A stretch of DNA of 64,000 bases from CAUPWF01 sp963515125 (GCA_052116865.1 JBQKKG010000006.1:1-64000); one strand, 5' to 3'; shown: positions 7,639-16,356, counted from the stretch's first letter. Numbers and translations: made by a program. The notes: generated by a model not told the origin, from the sequence alone.

Positions 7639-7681
7639 TAGACATACCTCATGCAGACAGCGTGTGAATGAGGTATGTCTA
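7639..7681 (+). repeat. 14-bp perfect inverted repeat after the PFK gene
   Basis: TAGACATACCTCAT (7639-7652) is repeated inverted as ATGAGGTATGTCTA (7668-7681), with a 15-nt loop. No T run follows on the plus strand, so it looks like an RNA stem for 3' protection or factor-dependent termination rather than a classical terminator. Confidence 0.8.
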
Positions 7682-7713
7682 TCCAATGAAGTTCAGAGAA
7701 GGAAGATGATAGA

Positions 7714-7947
7714 ATGAGAACAGAGCAATTTAAAATGGAAAGAAAAGATTTGGTAAAGGAAGGTCAGCAAGTAGAAGTTACAGAAAGAAGTCCCAATTCT
7801 GGCTTATATTCTTATATTGTAGAACCATCCGTTGCTATGTCAGGAATTTATAGAAGTACACAAAGAATAAAGTCTTGCAAAGGACTGATAAAAGAAATCA
7901 GGGAGACAGAACGTGGATTTTATTTAATTGTTGAATTTGACGAATAA
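7714..7947 (+). CDS. Small hypothetical protein (77 aa)
   Basis: The start ATG 7714 follows GAAGGAAGATGATAGA, an acceptable ribosome binding site. The product is soluble, charged and rich in beta-prone residues (QQVEVTERS, GLYSYIVEPS, CKGLIKEIRE, GFYLIVEFDE), reminiscent of small beta-barrel folds. No family is recognised. It sits between the PFK hairpin and the promoter of the pseudokinase-like gene, so it could be a single gene or read through from PFK. Confidence 0.65.
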   Translation: MRTEQFKMERKDLVKEGQQVEVTERSPNSGLYSYIVEPSVAMSGIYRSTQRIKSCKGLIKEIRETERGFYLIVEFDE

Positions 7948-7954
7948 AATTAAC

Positions 7955-7983
7955 TTGCATTTCTAAAAAGAATAAGCTAATAT
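7955..7983 (+). promoter_or_regulatory. Probable promoter of the pseudokinase/Ig-like gene pair
   Basis: TTGCAT (7955-7960) and TAATAT (7978-7983) are separated by 17 nt. The hexamers start just after the stop codon at 7947 and lie about 40 bases upstream of the GTG start at 8025. Confidence 0.6.
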
Positions 7984-8024
7984 AGTAATACAATTCTTAC
8001 ATGTGTGAACAAGGAGGGATGCCA

Positions 8025-9509
8025 GTGCCACCAACACAAGGGGAATATGAGGTTCTAAAAATGATGAAGCAAGGAGCGTGTTGCTATAAGGTATCGGCTT
8101 ATGCAACGGGACAATTGCTGATTCATAGACTGCATCAGCAACCCAGCATTTCTAAAGATTTATTATTCCAATGGTTGAAAGAATTAACCATACAATTGGA
8201 ACAATACCAAAATTGTCTAGAGTATCAGAGTATTCATTTATTAACTCCCTACAGTATTGTAATAACCGAAGAAGATTATATTTTTTTATTAGACTTTGAT
8301 GCACCTAGCAATCAAGAGTTCATGTTTAATATGCCAAAGAAAGCGATTCTAGATAAATTTATAATAACAAAGCGAAGGCATATATCTAATCAGATAGCAG
8401 ATTTTTATAGTTTGGGTATGGTATTTCAATTTATTTTATCCCAAACCAGCATCGAACCGAAGCTTTCTAAACTAGAAGAACGAAAATTATCTCATATCAT
8501 TAACATGTGTACACAAACACAATCAAAGCAATATCATCAGACATTTCATAAAATTCTAAAAGAATTACCAAAATCCAATCATAAAAAATGTAAAAAAAGA
8601 AGTATTATAATTTTTAGCACTTGTATCGTTGTTTGCATTAGTTGTATCTATACAAGTCCTAAGCAGTTTGATGTTATAAGTTTACAGGGGAATCAGACGT
8701 CAAATGAAAAAGAAAGTAGATCTAACAATTTCAAAGGTTATGATGTAGATACTTTTTTTGAACTAGGTATGGTTCAATTTATGGAAGAAGAGAATTATAA
8801 AAAGAGTGCATTTTATTTCGATAAGATTGCAGAAAAAAATGAGGTAGCAGAGCTTTATAAAATAATTGCAAAGTTTTTAATCGGAGATTTGCAGGGTGAT
8901 GAAAAGTTTGATGTAGAACAGCATATTGAGCAATTAGAACAATTGGAGTTATATAAGGATTTAGAATTAGAAATAGATAGGAGTATTTCTTGTATGCGGG
9001 TGTATGCATTATTAGACAGCGAAGAATCAAGACAAGCGATTATTAAGATTGGGGAAAAAGTAGTCGCAAGTAGGAGTTGGAAGAACTCGGATTATAAAAA
9101 ACAGATGGAAGTTAGGAATTATCTTGCAGCAGCATATGATCAGTTGCAAAGATTAGAACAGGCATTGGAACAATATCAGGAGATTATGGCGCTATTAAGG
9201 GATAATAATGTTCTAAATACAAGTACTTTTAGACGAATATCTGAGCTATATATTAAGACCGGGGAAGGAGGAAAATCAATAGACGTTATGAAGCTAGGAA
9301 TCGAACGATTTCCAAAGTCAATGGAACTAAGACTTGGGCTCATTTATAATATCTGTAAAACACAAGCCCCCTTAACCCAAGTCTGGTTAGATGAGATCGA
9401 ATTACAGATGAATGAACAACCAGAGATAGTAGAACAAGAATTATTTATTCATCTACTAGAAGAATGTGGGATACATAAAGAAGGAGATAAGTTATGGGTA
9501 AAAAATTAG
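8025..9509 (+). CDS. Pseudokinase-like membrane protein with TPR-type repeats
   Basis: This is a 494-residue protein. The GTG at 8025 is chosen as start because AAGGAGGG (8011-8018) then has a 6-base spacing; ATG 8019 touches the ribosome binding site and ATG 8001 precedes it. Residues about 10-180 resemble the C-terminal part of a protein-kinase fold (YIFLLDFDAPS like the DFG region, DFYSLGMVFQFILS like the helix after the activation loop), but no glycine-rich loop or HRD motif is visible, so it is probably catalytically dead. A basic KKCKKR patch and a hydrophobic helix (SIIIFSTCIVVCISCIY, about 190-206) form one membrane span. The C-terminal part (about 235-490) has helical pairs resembling TPRs (e.g. 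AAAYDQLQRLEQALEQYQEI). It overlaps the next gene by 16 bases, so the two products probably work together. EssB-like kinase-fold scaffolds are a possible analogy. Confidence 0.72.
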   Translation: MPPTQGEYEVLKMMKQGACCYKVSAYATGQLLIHRLHQQPSISKDLLFQWLKELTIQLEQYQNCLEYQSIHLLTPYSIVITEEDYIFLLDFDAPSNQEFMFNMPKKAILDKFIITKRRHISNQIADFYSLGMVFQFILSQTSIEPKLSKLEERKLSHIINMCTQTQSKQYHQTFHKILKELPKSNHKKCKKRSIIIFSTCIVVCISCIYTSPKQFDVISLQGNQTSNEKESRSNNFKGYDVDTFFELGMVQFMEEENYKKSAFYFDKIAEKNEVAELYKIIAKFLIGDLQGDEKFDVEQHIEQLEQLELYKDLELEIDRSISCMRVYALLDSEESRQAIIKIGEKVVASRSWKNSDYKKQMEVRNYLAAAYDQLQRLEQALEQYQEIMALLRDNNVLNTSTFRRISELYIKTGEGGKSIDVMKLGIERFPKSMELRLGLIYNICKTQAPLTQVWLDEIELQMNEQPEIVEQELFIHLLEECGIHKEGDKLWVKN

Positions 9510-11461
9510 GATACATATGGGTTCTTATTGCAGGAATCTTGATATTTAGAGGTCCAAAATTATGGGCACAAGAGTTGCCACAAAAGGAAGTAATAGAACA
9601 AGCAGAGGTGCAAAAATGTGAGATTGAATATGAAAAACCAAATGGGAAAAATGAATATTATACCAAAAAGCCTTCTATAAAGCTGACACATCGTGAGAAG
9701 GGCTATATTTCTAAGTATATTCTGGAAAAACCAAACCAAGAATTGTTGCAAGGAGAATTAAAAGAGGAATATGACGAAGGGATGATTTTAGAAGGAGAAT
9801 TTCAAGAAGGAATGCATAAACTATCTGTTTGGTTAGAGGATTCGAGTGGCAGGCAGATAGATCAGACAGAAGAACAGGTGGTGTTCAAGATTGATACCGT
9901 TGCACCACGCGATATTTTTATCTCTTATGGGAGTGAACGTGAGGGGGAGCAGATTTATTACAATGAAGAAAGTTATGTATATATTAACGCTCATAAAGAA
10001 GATGAGGATATAAGTGGGATTTATTATCAGTTAGATGGTGATGCGTGGAATTTTACTATGGATTGTAAGGTAGGAATTGCAATTAAACCTGGGTTTCAAG
10101 GGAAGCTTAGTGCATATAGCATAGATAGAGCGGGAAATAAATCACGAAGTATTACTTCAAAAGAAATGATATGTGATACGCAAAAGCCAAACATTCAATT
10201 AGAAACGCCACATGGATTTCATACATGGTACGATCAGGATGTTGAGGTTGCCATACATGTAACAGAGGTTGGAATAAGTTCTGGAATTCAAAGGATTAGA
10301 ATCTATATGAACAAAGATTTAGTTTTACATGAAAACATAGATGAATTAGAGGTGTTAGAATACCAAACCAAAATAAATGTAAGAGCTACTTCTATAAATG
10401 ACAGCAGTATACCGATTACAGTAGAAGTCATAGATCGGGCGGGAAATCAAATCATAGAAAAACAATATCTTCAAGTGGATAAAGACTATCCAATCATCTC
10501 CGTTTCTGGTGTTAAAAATCATCAAATTACAAGTAATAAAATTAGCTGCAACTATGAAATTAAAGATGACAATTATCTTGCTGATATCCAAATGATTGGA
10601 ACTTATGAATCAATTGATGGCAGTGTTGCACCGTTAGAGCCTATGGTGTGGATTGCAAATGGGACGACTAGTCAAGCTGAAATTGAGCTTGTAGAGAGTG
10701 GAAAGTATCGTCTTGAAGTCCGTGCTACTGATAAGGCGGGACATAGCGCATTATCTATTATTACTTGTATTATAGACAGAGAGAATCCAATTATAAGATA
10801 TGTGAATGAATTGCAAGGAACATTCCTACAATATTTTCAGTGGAATTATGAAATGGATCATGTCATTCAGGACTTTACAAGTTACACATACATCATGGAG
10901 TTGGATGGGAAGCTCTATCCGGCAGGAGAGAAAATTGAGAGAGAGGGAATACACTATTTAACTGTTCAGGCAACGGATGCTGCTGGGAATGAATCAAAAG
11001 TAAAAGCGGAATTTGTAATTGATCATACACGGCCTCAAATGATGTTTCAGAATATAACGCAAGGTGGTATCTACGAAGGCGGAATACAAGCAATTATAGA
11101 ACTAGAAGATGAGAGCGACATAATTGATCAAATTATTATAAATGGGAAAAAAGAAACTTTAAACAAAAAGAATAGATGGGTCAAACGATTAGAGGAACCT
11201 AAAAAATATGTAATGGAAATAATTGCAAAAGATCAAGCAAATAATAAATCTAAGGCAAACATTACCTTTGAAATTATAGAACCAGAATCCAAAGTAGATA
11301 AGTTCATAAAGCCATTCATTAATATAGTAAAAAATAAAAGTCATCCGATAAAAATACATAAAAAGAAATATCACTACAGTAGATTTATTATAATGGTATT
11401 CATAGGTACGAGTGTAGGGATAATTTGTATTATAAAGGCTTATAAAAAAAGAAAAAAATAG
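9494..11461 (+). CDS. Surface-anchored protein with Ig-like repeats
   Basis: This 655-residue protein starts with a signal peptide (KLGYIWVLIAGILIFRGPKLWAQ, cleavage likely after AQ near residue 26). About five to six repeated units of 80-100 residues follow, each marked by D-x-x-x-P near the start (DTVAPRD, DTQKPNI, DKDYPII, DRENPII, DHTRPQM) and a turn such as DRAGNKS, DKAGHSA or DAAGNES near the end. This is the pattern of bacterial Ig-like domains. The C-terminus has a basic stretch, one transmembrane helix (FIIMVFIGTSVGIICIIKA) and a KKRKK tail, with no LPxTG, so it is anchored by the helix. ATG 9494 follows GAAGGAGAT and lies inside the preceding coding end. It was likely acquired or evolves as a pair with the pseudokinase-like gene. 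Confidence 0.8.
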   Translation: MGKKLGYIWVLIAGILIFRGPKLWAQELPQKEVIEQAEVQKCEIEYEKPNGKNEYYTKKPSIKLTHREKGYISKYILEKPNQELLQGELKEEYDEGMILEGEFQEGMHKLSVWLEDSSGRQIDQTEEQVVFKIDTVAPRDIFISYGSEREGEQIYYNEESYVYINAHKEDEDISGIYYQLDGDAWNFTMDCKVGIAIKPGFQGKLSAYSIDRAGNKSRSITSKEMICDTQKPNIQLETPHGFHTWYDQDVEVAIHVTEVGISSGIQRIRIYMNKDLVLHENIDELEVLEYQTKINVRATSINDSSIPITVEVIDRAGNQIIEKQYLQVDKDYPIISVSGVKNHQITSNKISCNYEIKDDNYLADIQMIGTYESIDGSVAPLEPMVWIANGTTSQAEIELVESGKYRLEVRATDKAGHSALSIITCIIDRENPIIRYVNELQGTFLQYFQWNYEMDHVIQDFTSYTYIMELDGKLYPAGEKIEREGIHYLTVQATDAAGNESKVKAEFVIDHTRPQMMFQNITQGGIYEGGIQAIIELEDESDIIDQIIINGKKETLNKKNRWVKRLEEPKKYVMEIIAKDQANNKSKANITFEIIEPESKVDKFIKPFINIVKNKSHPIKIHKKKYHYSRFIIMVFIGTSVGIICIIKAYKKRKK

Positions 11462-11928
11462 TATAATTGAAAATAGTCCTTTAAAAGGGAGGATGCCAGG
11501 AAATCGGTTAAGATTCCCTGGCATGTATTATGAAAAAGTTTATTTCCAAATAGTATATAAATACTAGACAGTTGTTTTGTATATATCAAATCTTCTTCAT
11601 TTGATATATTTAGTATAGAATAAAGAAATGAAGAAATGATGTTATATAAATGAAAGTTTTTAAAACGATAAATGAACAAAATGTTAACAGATGAAATTGC
11701 TGACGTGGAATATAGTGATAGAAATTTTGAAAATGTAATTTTACAATAAGATGGGATCATTGAAAAATGACATATTGTATGTTAAAATAAGCAAAGATAT
11801 CGCTATAATTTTATTATTTTCAGATAAATAGATATTTTATGTAAAATAGATATTTTATATGAAATCGTTACATTTTGAGATGTGTCTGTTAGATAGGGCA
11901 ATCATACTTCTAGTAGAAGGAGAAAAAT
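11462..11928 (+). other. 467-base intergenic region with two inverted repeats and a short direct repeat
   Basis: No gene is supported here. It holds an inverted repeat ATGCCAGG...CCTGGCAT (11493-11524; stem extends over a mismatch) just after the Ig-like gene, with no T run. A perfect 11-bp inverted repeat with a 7-nt loop lies at 11581-11609. A TATAAT box sits at 11804-11809 with a weak -35. The 15-bp unit AAATAGATATTTTAT occurs twice at 11826-11840 and 11844-11858. The last three lie upstream of the FapA gene and could be its promoter and operator. Confidence 0.6.
11826..11858 (+). repeat. Direct repeat of AAATAGATATTTTAT upstream of the FapA gene
   Basis: Two identical 15-bp copies at 11826-11840 and 11844-11858 have an 18-bp period. 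Each copy is partly palindromic (ATAGATAT). The position, 20-40 bases after a possible -10 at 11804-11809, would suit a regulator binding site, but the AT-richness makes chance possible. Confidence 0.5.
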
Positions 11929-13599
11929 ATGGGAAACAAAGGATTGGAAATGAAGGGTCAAGGAAAGCGACTAGATGATTCTTTATTAATTGCGGAAGAT
12001 CTAGATACGTTAACATCAATGAATGAAGCTGAACTATTGAAAAGAGCATTATTAAACAAACATGGAGTTGGGAGTACAAGATCGGGTCAGGAGGAAGTGA
12101 AAAATGTTTCTAGTAATGAAAGTCAGCAAATGCCGAACAAGGAAGATCCAGCAGTGTCTGAGCAACTGATTCAGAAAGCAAATCAATTGCGAGAAAGAAT
12201 GCGGAAGCATTTAGAAAGAAAGCAAAATGTTGATGACAGAATAGAAATTTCAATCAGTCCGGATAAGATGGAAGCAAGAATTAAGCTATCTTATCAAGAG
12301 GGAGAAGAAGAATATCCTACATTTCTAGAATTACAAGCCGCACTTCAACAGCAAGGAATCAAGCGAGGAATTAAATTAGATTATTTGAGACGTTTAGCAA
12401 AGCATCCTATTTTAGGAAAGTCTTTTATTATTGCAAAAGGCTCACCGGCCGTTCAGGGCAGGGATGGTAGTTTAAATCTGCTATTTGAGCAGAAAGACAA
12501 TCAGTCACTAGAAGAAGATAGTATGGAGAAAAAGGACTTTCGTAATCTCAATTATATTAGTAATACAAAGCAAGGCGATTTATTAGGAGAAATTACCCCG
12601 CCAACCAAAGGCAGAGACGGTTATGATATATTGGGAAATAAAATTGCAAGCAGACAAGGAAAAGAAGTTCCAGATCCAGTTGGGAGTAATGTGCACTACG
12701 ATGAAAGTGGTCTTTGTATCTATGCAGATTGTGATGGAGGTGTAACTTGGAAAGCCAAAAAAATCTCTGTGGATAAAATGTTAGTACTTCAAAATGTGGA
12801 TAGCAGTACAGGCAATATAGATTTTTTGGGGACTGTTGTTGTCAATGGAAATGTAACGGAAGGATTCTCCATTTGTAGTGCGGGTGATGTGATTATAAAA
12901 GGAAATGTGGAAGCAGCCGAAATCATAGCAGACCAAGATGTCCTTATTGCTGGCGGAATGAACGGTGGAAAACAATCAAAAGGAAAAATAGAAGCAGGAG
13001 GAAAGGTTCAGGCGTTATTTTTTGAGAATGCAACGGTAGATGCAAAGGGGAGTATTTTTGCAGATGCGATTATCAATTGTAATACCAAAGCAGGCGGAGA
13101 TATTATAGCAAGAAGAAATAAGGGATGTCTAATTGGGGGAACTCATATTTCTATGGGAGATATGGTTGTAAATCAAATAGGGAATAATGTTGGTATTCGT
13201 ACAAATGTGGTATTAATGGGAGTGACGGAGTTGTTAGTGGAACAAGGTCAACTTGCAGATAGCATTCAAAAGTATGAGGAAAGTATAGCGTGCTTATTAA
13301 AGGCGAATGAAATGGCACAAGCTTCTAATATAAGTGATTCGGAGAAACGTTCCGTGGCGATACGGACAAAATATACATCTCAAAAACTAAAAGCAGAAAT
13401 AAGGGACAAGCAAATGCATTTTGATCAACTTGAGGATATCTTGAAATTAAAGAAAAGCACTGGAACCATTCGGGTGCTTGGATCCTTATATCCAAATGTG
13501 TTGATTGAAATGTATGGGGAACGAATGTTAAATTCAGGGACTTATCAATCCTGTAAGATTGAAAAGGGAGAAACATGTATTAACATCAACCCAACATAG
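11929..13599 (+). CDS. FapA family protein (DUF342)
   Basis: This is a 556-residue cytoplasmic protein. After a charged, low-complexity N-terminus (1-90), it contains the FapA/DUF342 N-terminal region (about 95-240; ISPDKMEARIKLS, GSPAVQGRDG, GEITPPTKGRDGYDILG) and the beta-helical core with Gly-rich turns (VVVNGNVTEGFSICSAGDVIIKGNVEAA, IEAGGKVQALFFENATVDAKGSIFADAII). A coiled-coil (about 430-500) and a short C-terminal domain follow. The family was named from a Vibrio flagellar assembly protein, but many clostridial members occur away from flagellar genes and their role is unclear. AGAAGGAG precedes the ATG. The degenerate GGDEF-EAL gene follows by 15 bases, so the two are probably one operon. 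Confidence 0.88.
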   Translation: MGNKGLEMKGQGKRLDDSLLIAEDLDTLTSMNEAELLKRALLNKHGVGSTRSGQEEVKNVSSNESQQMPNKEDPAVSEQLIQKANQLRERMRKHLERKQNVDDRIEISISPDKMEARIKLSYQEGEEEYPTFLELQAALQQQGIKRGIKLDYLRRLAKHPILGKSFIIAKGSPAVQGRDGSLNLLFEQKDNQSLEEDSMEKKDFRNLNYISNTKQGDLLGEITPPTKGRDGYDILGNKIASRQGKEVPDPVGSNVHYDESGLCIYADCDGGVTWKAKKISVDKMLVLQNVDSSTGNIDFLGTVVVNGNVTEGFSICSAGDVIIKGNVEAAEIIADQDVLIAGGMNGGKQSKGKIEAGGKVQALFFENATVDAKGSIFADAIINCNTKAGGDIIARRNKGCLIGGTHISMGDMVVNQIGNNVGIRTNVVLMGVTELLVEQGQLADSIQKYEESIACLLKANEMAQASNISDSEKRSVAIRTKYTSQKLKAEIRDKQMHFDQLEDILKLKKSTGTIRVLGSLYPNVLIEMYGERMLNSGTYQSCKIEKGETCININPT

Positions 13600-13614
13600 A
13601 GAGGGGACAAATCA

Positions 13615-14925
13615 TTGAAAAATTTTTACAATCAGATAAAAATTCGTAAGGATATTGAGAATATCGCATTTGTTAGTCCATCTACAGGACTTGCAACCTT
13701 AACAAAATGTAGACTTTTTTTTGATAGTCTTTCCAATAGTGGGAAGGGGTATTCTTGCGTGTTACTTGTATTTGAGAATTATGAAGAAATTCTTGAAGTT
13801 TTTTATGAACATGCAGCAGACCTAATGTTACGTCAAGTAGCGAAGATGTTACAGGAAGCAATTGGAGAAAAAGAATTGGTAGGCAAGATACGTGGGAAAG
13901 CGCAATTTATATTCTTGTTGCAAGAAGACGATCGAGAACAGGTTAATAAACGTATGTACGCACTTATTCAGCAATTACAGAAGGTAGGGGTGCAAAGAGG
14001 GAAACATACATATGACTATTATGGAACATTTTCAATAGGAACTTATATAATAAGTGGGGAAAAGCAGGATTTTGAAGAAGTGCTAGAAATGACGAATAAG
14101 AGTTATAATTTCCAATTGATGGAAAGAGGTATAGAACAAGATGTTATAACAGAAGAGCAGGTAAACAGATATCAGCGTTTGTTAAAAGATATTCCGACGG
14201 CAATGAAAGAAGGACAATTGTCAGTGTATTTTCAAACGGTCCATGATATGCTGACGGATGAAATTGTTGCAGCGGAACTGTCAGTAAAGTGGAATCATCC
14301 GGAATTAGGAATCGTTTTTCCAAGTGAGTTCATTTCACTCATGGAATTGTCGGGTTATATGGAGGAGCTGGATTTATTTGTATTTGAAGAGGCATGTAAA
14401 TTGTTGCAAGGATGGGTTCAAAAGGAATTAGTACCAGTTCCACTATTAGTACAGATATCTAGCTTAGATTTTTATATCTCAGACTTTCCAGATAAATTAA
14501 AAACCTTAGTTATGAAGTACCAAGTACCATCTAGATTAATCGCATTGGAAATTAGAGCGGATAAAGTATCTTTGATCAATGAGAAAATGGTGCAAGCAGA
14601 AGACAGACTGAAGGAAATGGGGTTTTCTTTATCATTTAGTCATTTTGAATCTGCAAGATACGCAATAGAACTTTTAAAGTGTCAGCCAACAATGGTGAGA
14701 ATCGATGCAAGAAGATTGACGCAGGATTTGGAAGATCAGCAGGGTCTTACCCAGATACGGCTTTTAGCAGCTATGGTAAGTATTAGTAATGCAAAAATGA
14801 TAGTGACTCATATAGAAACTGAAAATCAGGCAGCGTTATACAGTAGTGTTAATTGCAATTTAGCTCAGGGTTCTTTGATCTGCGATGAAGTGCCAAAGGA
14901 TAGATATGAAGAAATTATTTTCTAA
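13615..14925 (+). CDS. Degenerate GGDEF-EAL protein, probably catalytically inactive
   Basis: This 436-residue protein starts at TTG 13615, with GAGGGG 9 bases upstream. The N-terminal half (about 20-175) follows the GGDEF fold, but the signature is replaced by RGKAQFIFLL, so no cyclase activity is expected. The C-terminal half (about 190-430) follows EAL, but the key motifs are lost: AELSVKW replaces EALVRW, EIRADKVSL replaces ELTES, and SFSHFESARYA replaces DDFGxGYS. The metal-binding acidic residues are therefore missing. Such proteins often act as c-di-GMP-binding or purely protein-protein effectors (LapD- or YcgF-like logic). It is the second gene of a likely operon with FapA and ends before a 44-bp palindrome. 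Confidence 0.85.
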   Translation: MKNFYNQIKIRKDIENIAFVSPSTGLATLTKCRLFFDSLSNSGKGYSCVLLVFENYEEILEVFYEHAADLMLRQVAKMLQEAIGEKELVGKIRGKAQFIFLLQEDDREQVNKRMYALIQQLQKVGVQRGKHTYDYYGTFSIGTYIISGEKQDFEEVLEMTNKSYNFQLMERGIEQDVITEEQVNRYQRLLKDIPTAMKEGQLSVYFQTVHDMLTDEIVAAELSVKWNHPELGIVFPSEFISLMELSGYMEELDLFVFEEACKLLQGWVQKELVPVPLLVQISSLDFYISDFPDKLKTLVMKYQVPSRLIALEIRADKVSLINEKMVQAEDRLKEMGFSLSFSHFESARYAIELLKCQPTMVRIDARRLTQDLEDQQGLTQIRLLAAMVSISNAKMIVTHIETENQAALYSSVNCNLAQGSLICDEVPKDRYEEIIF

Positions 14926-14947
14926 TACAAGTGTTAGACAATGATAT

Positions 14948-14991
14948 AAGGTCCTCCTGTTGTTAGAACGTTCTAACAACAGGAGGACCTT
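14948..14991 (+). terminator. Perfect 44-bp palindrome between convergent genes
   Basis: Positions 14948-14991 read the same on both strands: 22 bases, from AAGGTCCTCC to GTTAGAAC, followed by their exact reverse complement with no spacer. It lies between the ends of the plus-strand GGDEF-EAL gene (14925) and the minus-strand PFK gene (15042). A bidirectional terminator is the simplest reading, although flanking T runs are weak (TTGTTATTT on plus). Confidence 0.8.
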
Positions 14992-15041
14992 GTTATTTAA
15001 ATGGATCCAGATACATTACAAAATATTTCGGCATAGAATGG

Positions 15042-16262
15042 TTATTTGCGATATGCAAAGTCTGGAAGCCCATCTTTCATAGGTACGTCCACATTTCCTT
15101 GGATGAGTGGTTTGGCATAGGTTATAAATTCATGACTGATATCTGCCCCATCGTTTGTTATCCATTCAAGAGGGACTCCTTTTTCTTTATTACAAATAAG
15201 AGTCACATCAGCAGTGCCACATTGTAAGGTATAAGGAGCATTGCTAGAGCGTGTAAAAGTAATCATTTTACCTGTTTCCCCTGCAAGTGCTTGGTGAACC
15301 CCATGTACACCTGCTGCAATTGCTTCTTCCAGATCAGTTTTAGATAAACAGGAAGAGGAACAACGTTGGCTCACATTAAGCTCTACGGATCGAACTTTTA
15401 CTCCGAGTCTTTCTTTGACCAGATTCTCTAAATATTTTCCAGAACCAGTTAGCATTTTGTGACCAAAATTATCGACCCCAACATCACTTGCGTATTCACA
15501 GATAAAAGTTCCATTGCCATCATTGATTCCTTCAGATATACACACCACTAAATTTTTTGTAGTTTCTAGTGCAAGTTTCACTTTCGTGACAAAATCCTCC
15601 CGATGAAACGCAACTTCAGGCAGATAGATGAGTACCGGATTATCCTGCTCAAACTTTCTTGCAAGAACAGCGGCGGCAGTCAGCCATCCAGCATGACGTC
15701 CCATGATTTCAACGATAGTTACAGATTCTTTATTATCATATACAGAAGCATCAATTGCGATTTCACGTACAGTTGTAGCGACATATTTTGCTGCACTTGC
15801 AAATCCAGGAGTATGATCGGTTTCGACCAAATCGTTATCGATTGTTTTTGGTATTCCAATAAAACGAATATTGCTATTAATCATAGTTGCGTAACGCGAT
15901 AATTTGCTTACTGTATCCATAGAATCATTGCCACCGATGTAAAAGAAATATCCGATGTTATAAGTCTCAAATTTTTGGAATAGTGTATGGAATACAGGAT
16001 CATTTAAATCTTCTGGCAATTTGTAACGGCAAGAGCCTAGGAAGGCACCAGGAGTTGTTTTTACTAATTCTAACTCACCTGTTTCTTCTACCTGTCTCAT
16101 ATCAAGTAATTGATCACTGAGAAAGCCTTCGATACCATTTACCATACCATATACTTTATCAAAGCAATCATTTTTTTTAAGACCTTCAGATACAACACCA
16201 TATAAGCTACCATTAATGACTGCGGTTGGTCCGCCAGATTGTCCAACAATTATGTTTTTCAT
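15042..16262 (-). CDS. Pyrophosphate-type 6-phosphofructokinase (second copy)
   Basis: This 406-residue paralogue of the enzyme at 6372 shares the same architecture. Donor-site motifs are GGNDS (110-114) and PKTIDND (138-144), again the pyrophosphate pattern; GQSGGPTAVIN at the N-terminus and MGRHAGW are intact. On the minus strand GGAGG stands about 7 bases before the ATG. It is convergent with the GGDEF-EAL gene and divergent from the GT2 gene. By eye it is clearly similar to but well diverged from the first copy, so this is an old duplication or separate acquisition. Confidence 0.92.
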   Translation of the reverse strand: MKNIIVGQSGGPTAVINGSLYGVVSEGLKKNDCFDKVYGMVNGIEGFLSDQLLDMRQVEETGELELVKTTPGAFLGSCRYKLPEDLNDPVFHTLFQKFETYNIGYFFYIGGNDSMDTVSKLSRYATMINSNIRFIGIPKTIDNDLVETDHTPGFASAAKYVATTVREIAIDASVYDNKESVTIVEIMGRHAGWLTAAAVLARKFEQDNPVLIYLPEVAFHREDFVTKVKLALETTKNLVVCISEGINDGNGTFICEYASDVGVDNFGHKMLTGSGKYLENLVKERLGVKVRSVELNVSQRCSSSCLSKTDLEEAIAAGVHGVHQALAGETGKMITFTRSSNAPYTLQCGTADVTLICNKEKGVPLEWITNDGADISHEFITYAKPLIQGNVDVPMKDGLPDFAYRK

Positions 16263-16327
16263 GTTTTATCCTCCATTATTTGTATAGAATATACTATAAC
16301 GGAAAAATTACTTATTTACAATATAAG

Positions 16328-16356
16328 TTGGAAATTACTGTGAAATGTTATATACT
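16328..16356 (+). promoter_or_regulatory. Probable promoter of the GT2 gene
   Basis: TTGGAA (16328-16333) and TATACT (16351-16356) are separated by 17 nt in the divergent intergenic space, about 40 bases before ATG 16396. Confidence 0.6.

Noticed and set aside
11189..11760. Two minus-strand hydrophobic frames at the end of the Ig-like gene and in the following gap
   Set aside because: They are Phe/Tyr/Ile-rich complements of AT-rich, Lys-rich sequence with no ribosome binding site, and cross an inverted repeat.
11783..11809. Sigma-D (flagellar) promoter before the FapA gene
   Set aside because: TAAA-N15-GCTATAAT fits the spacing but not the GCCGATAA box; a sigma-A -10 explains TATAAT equally well.
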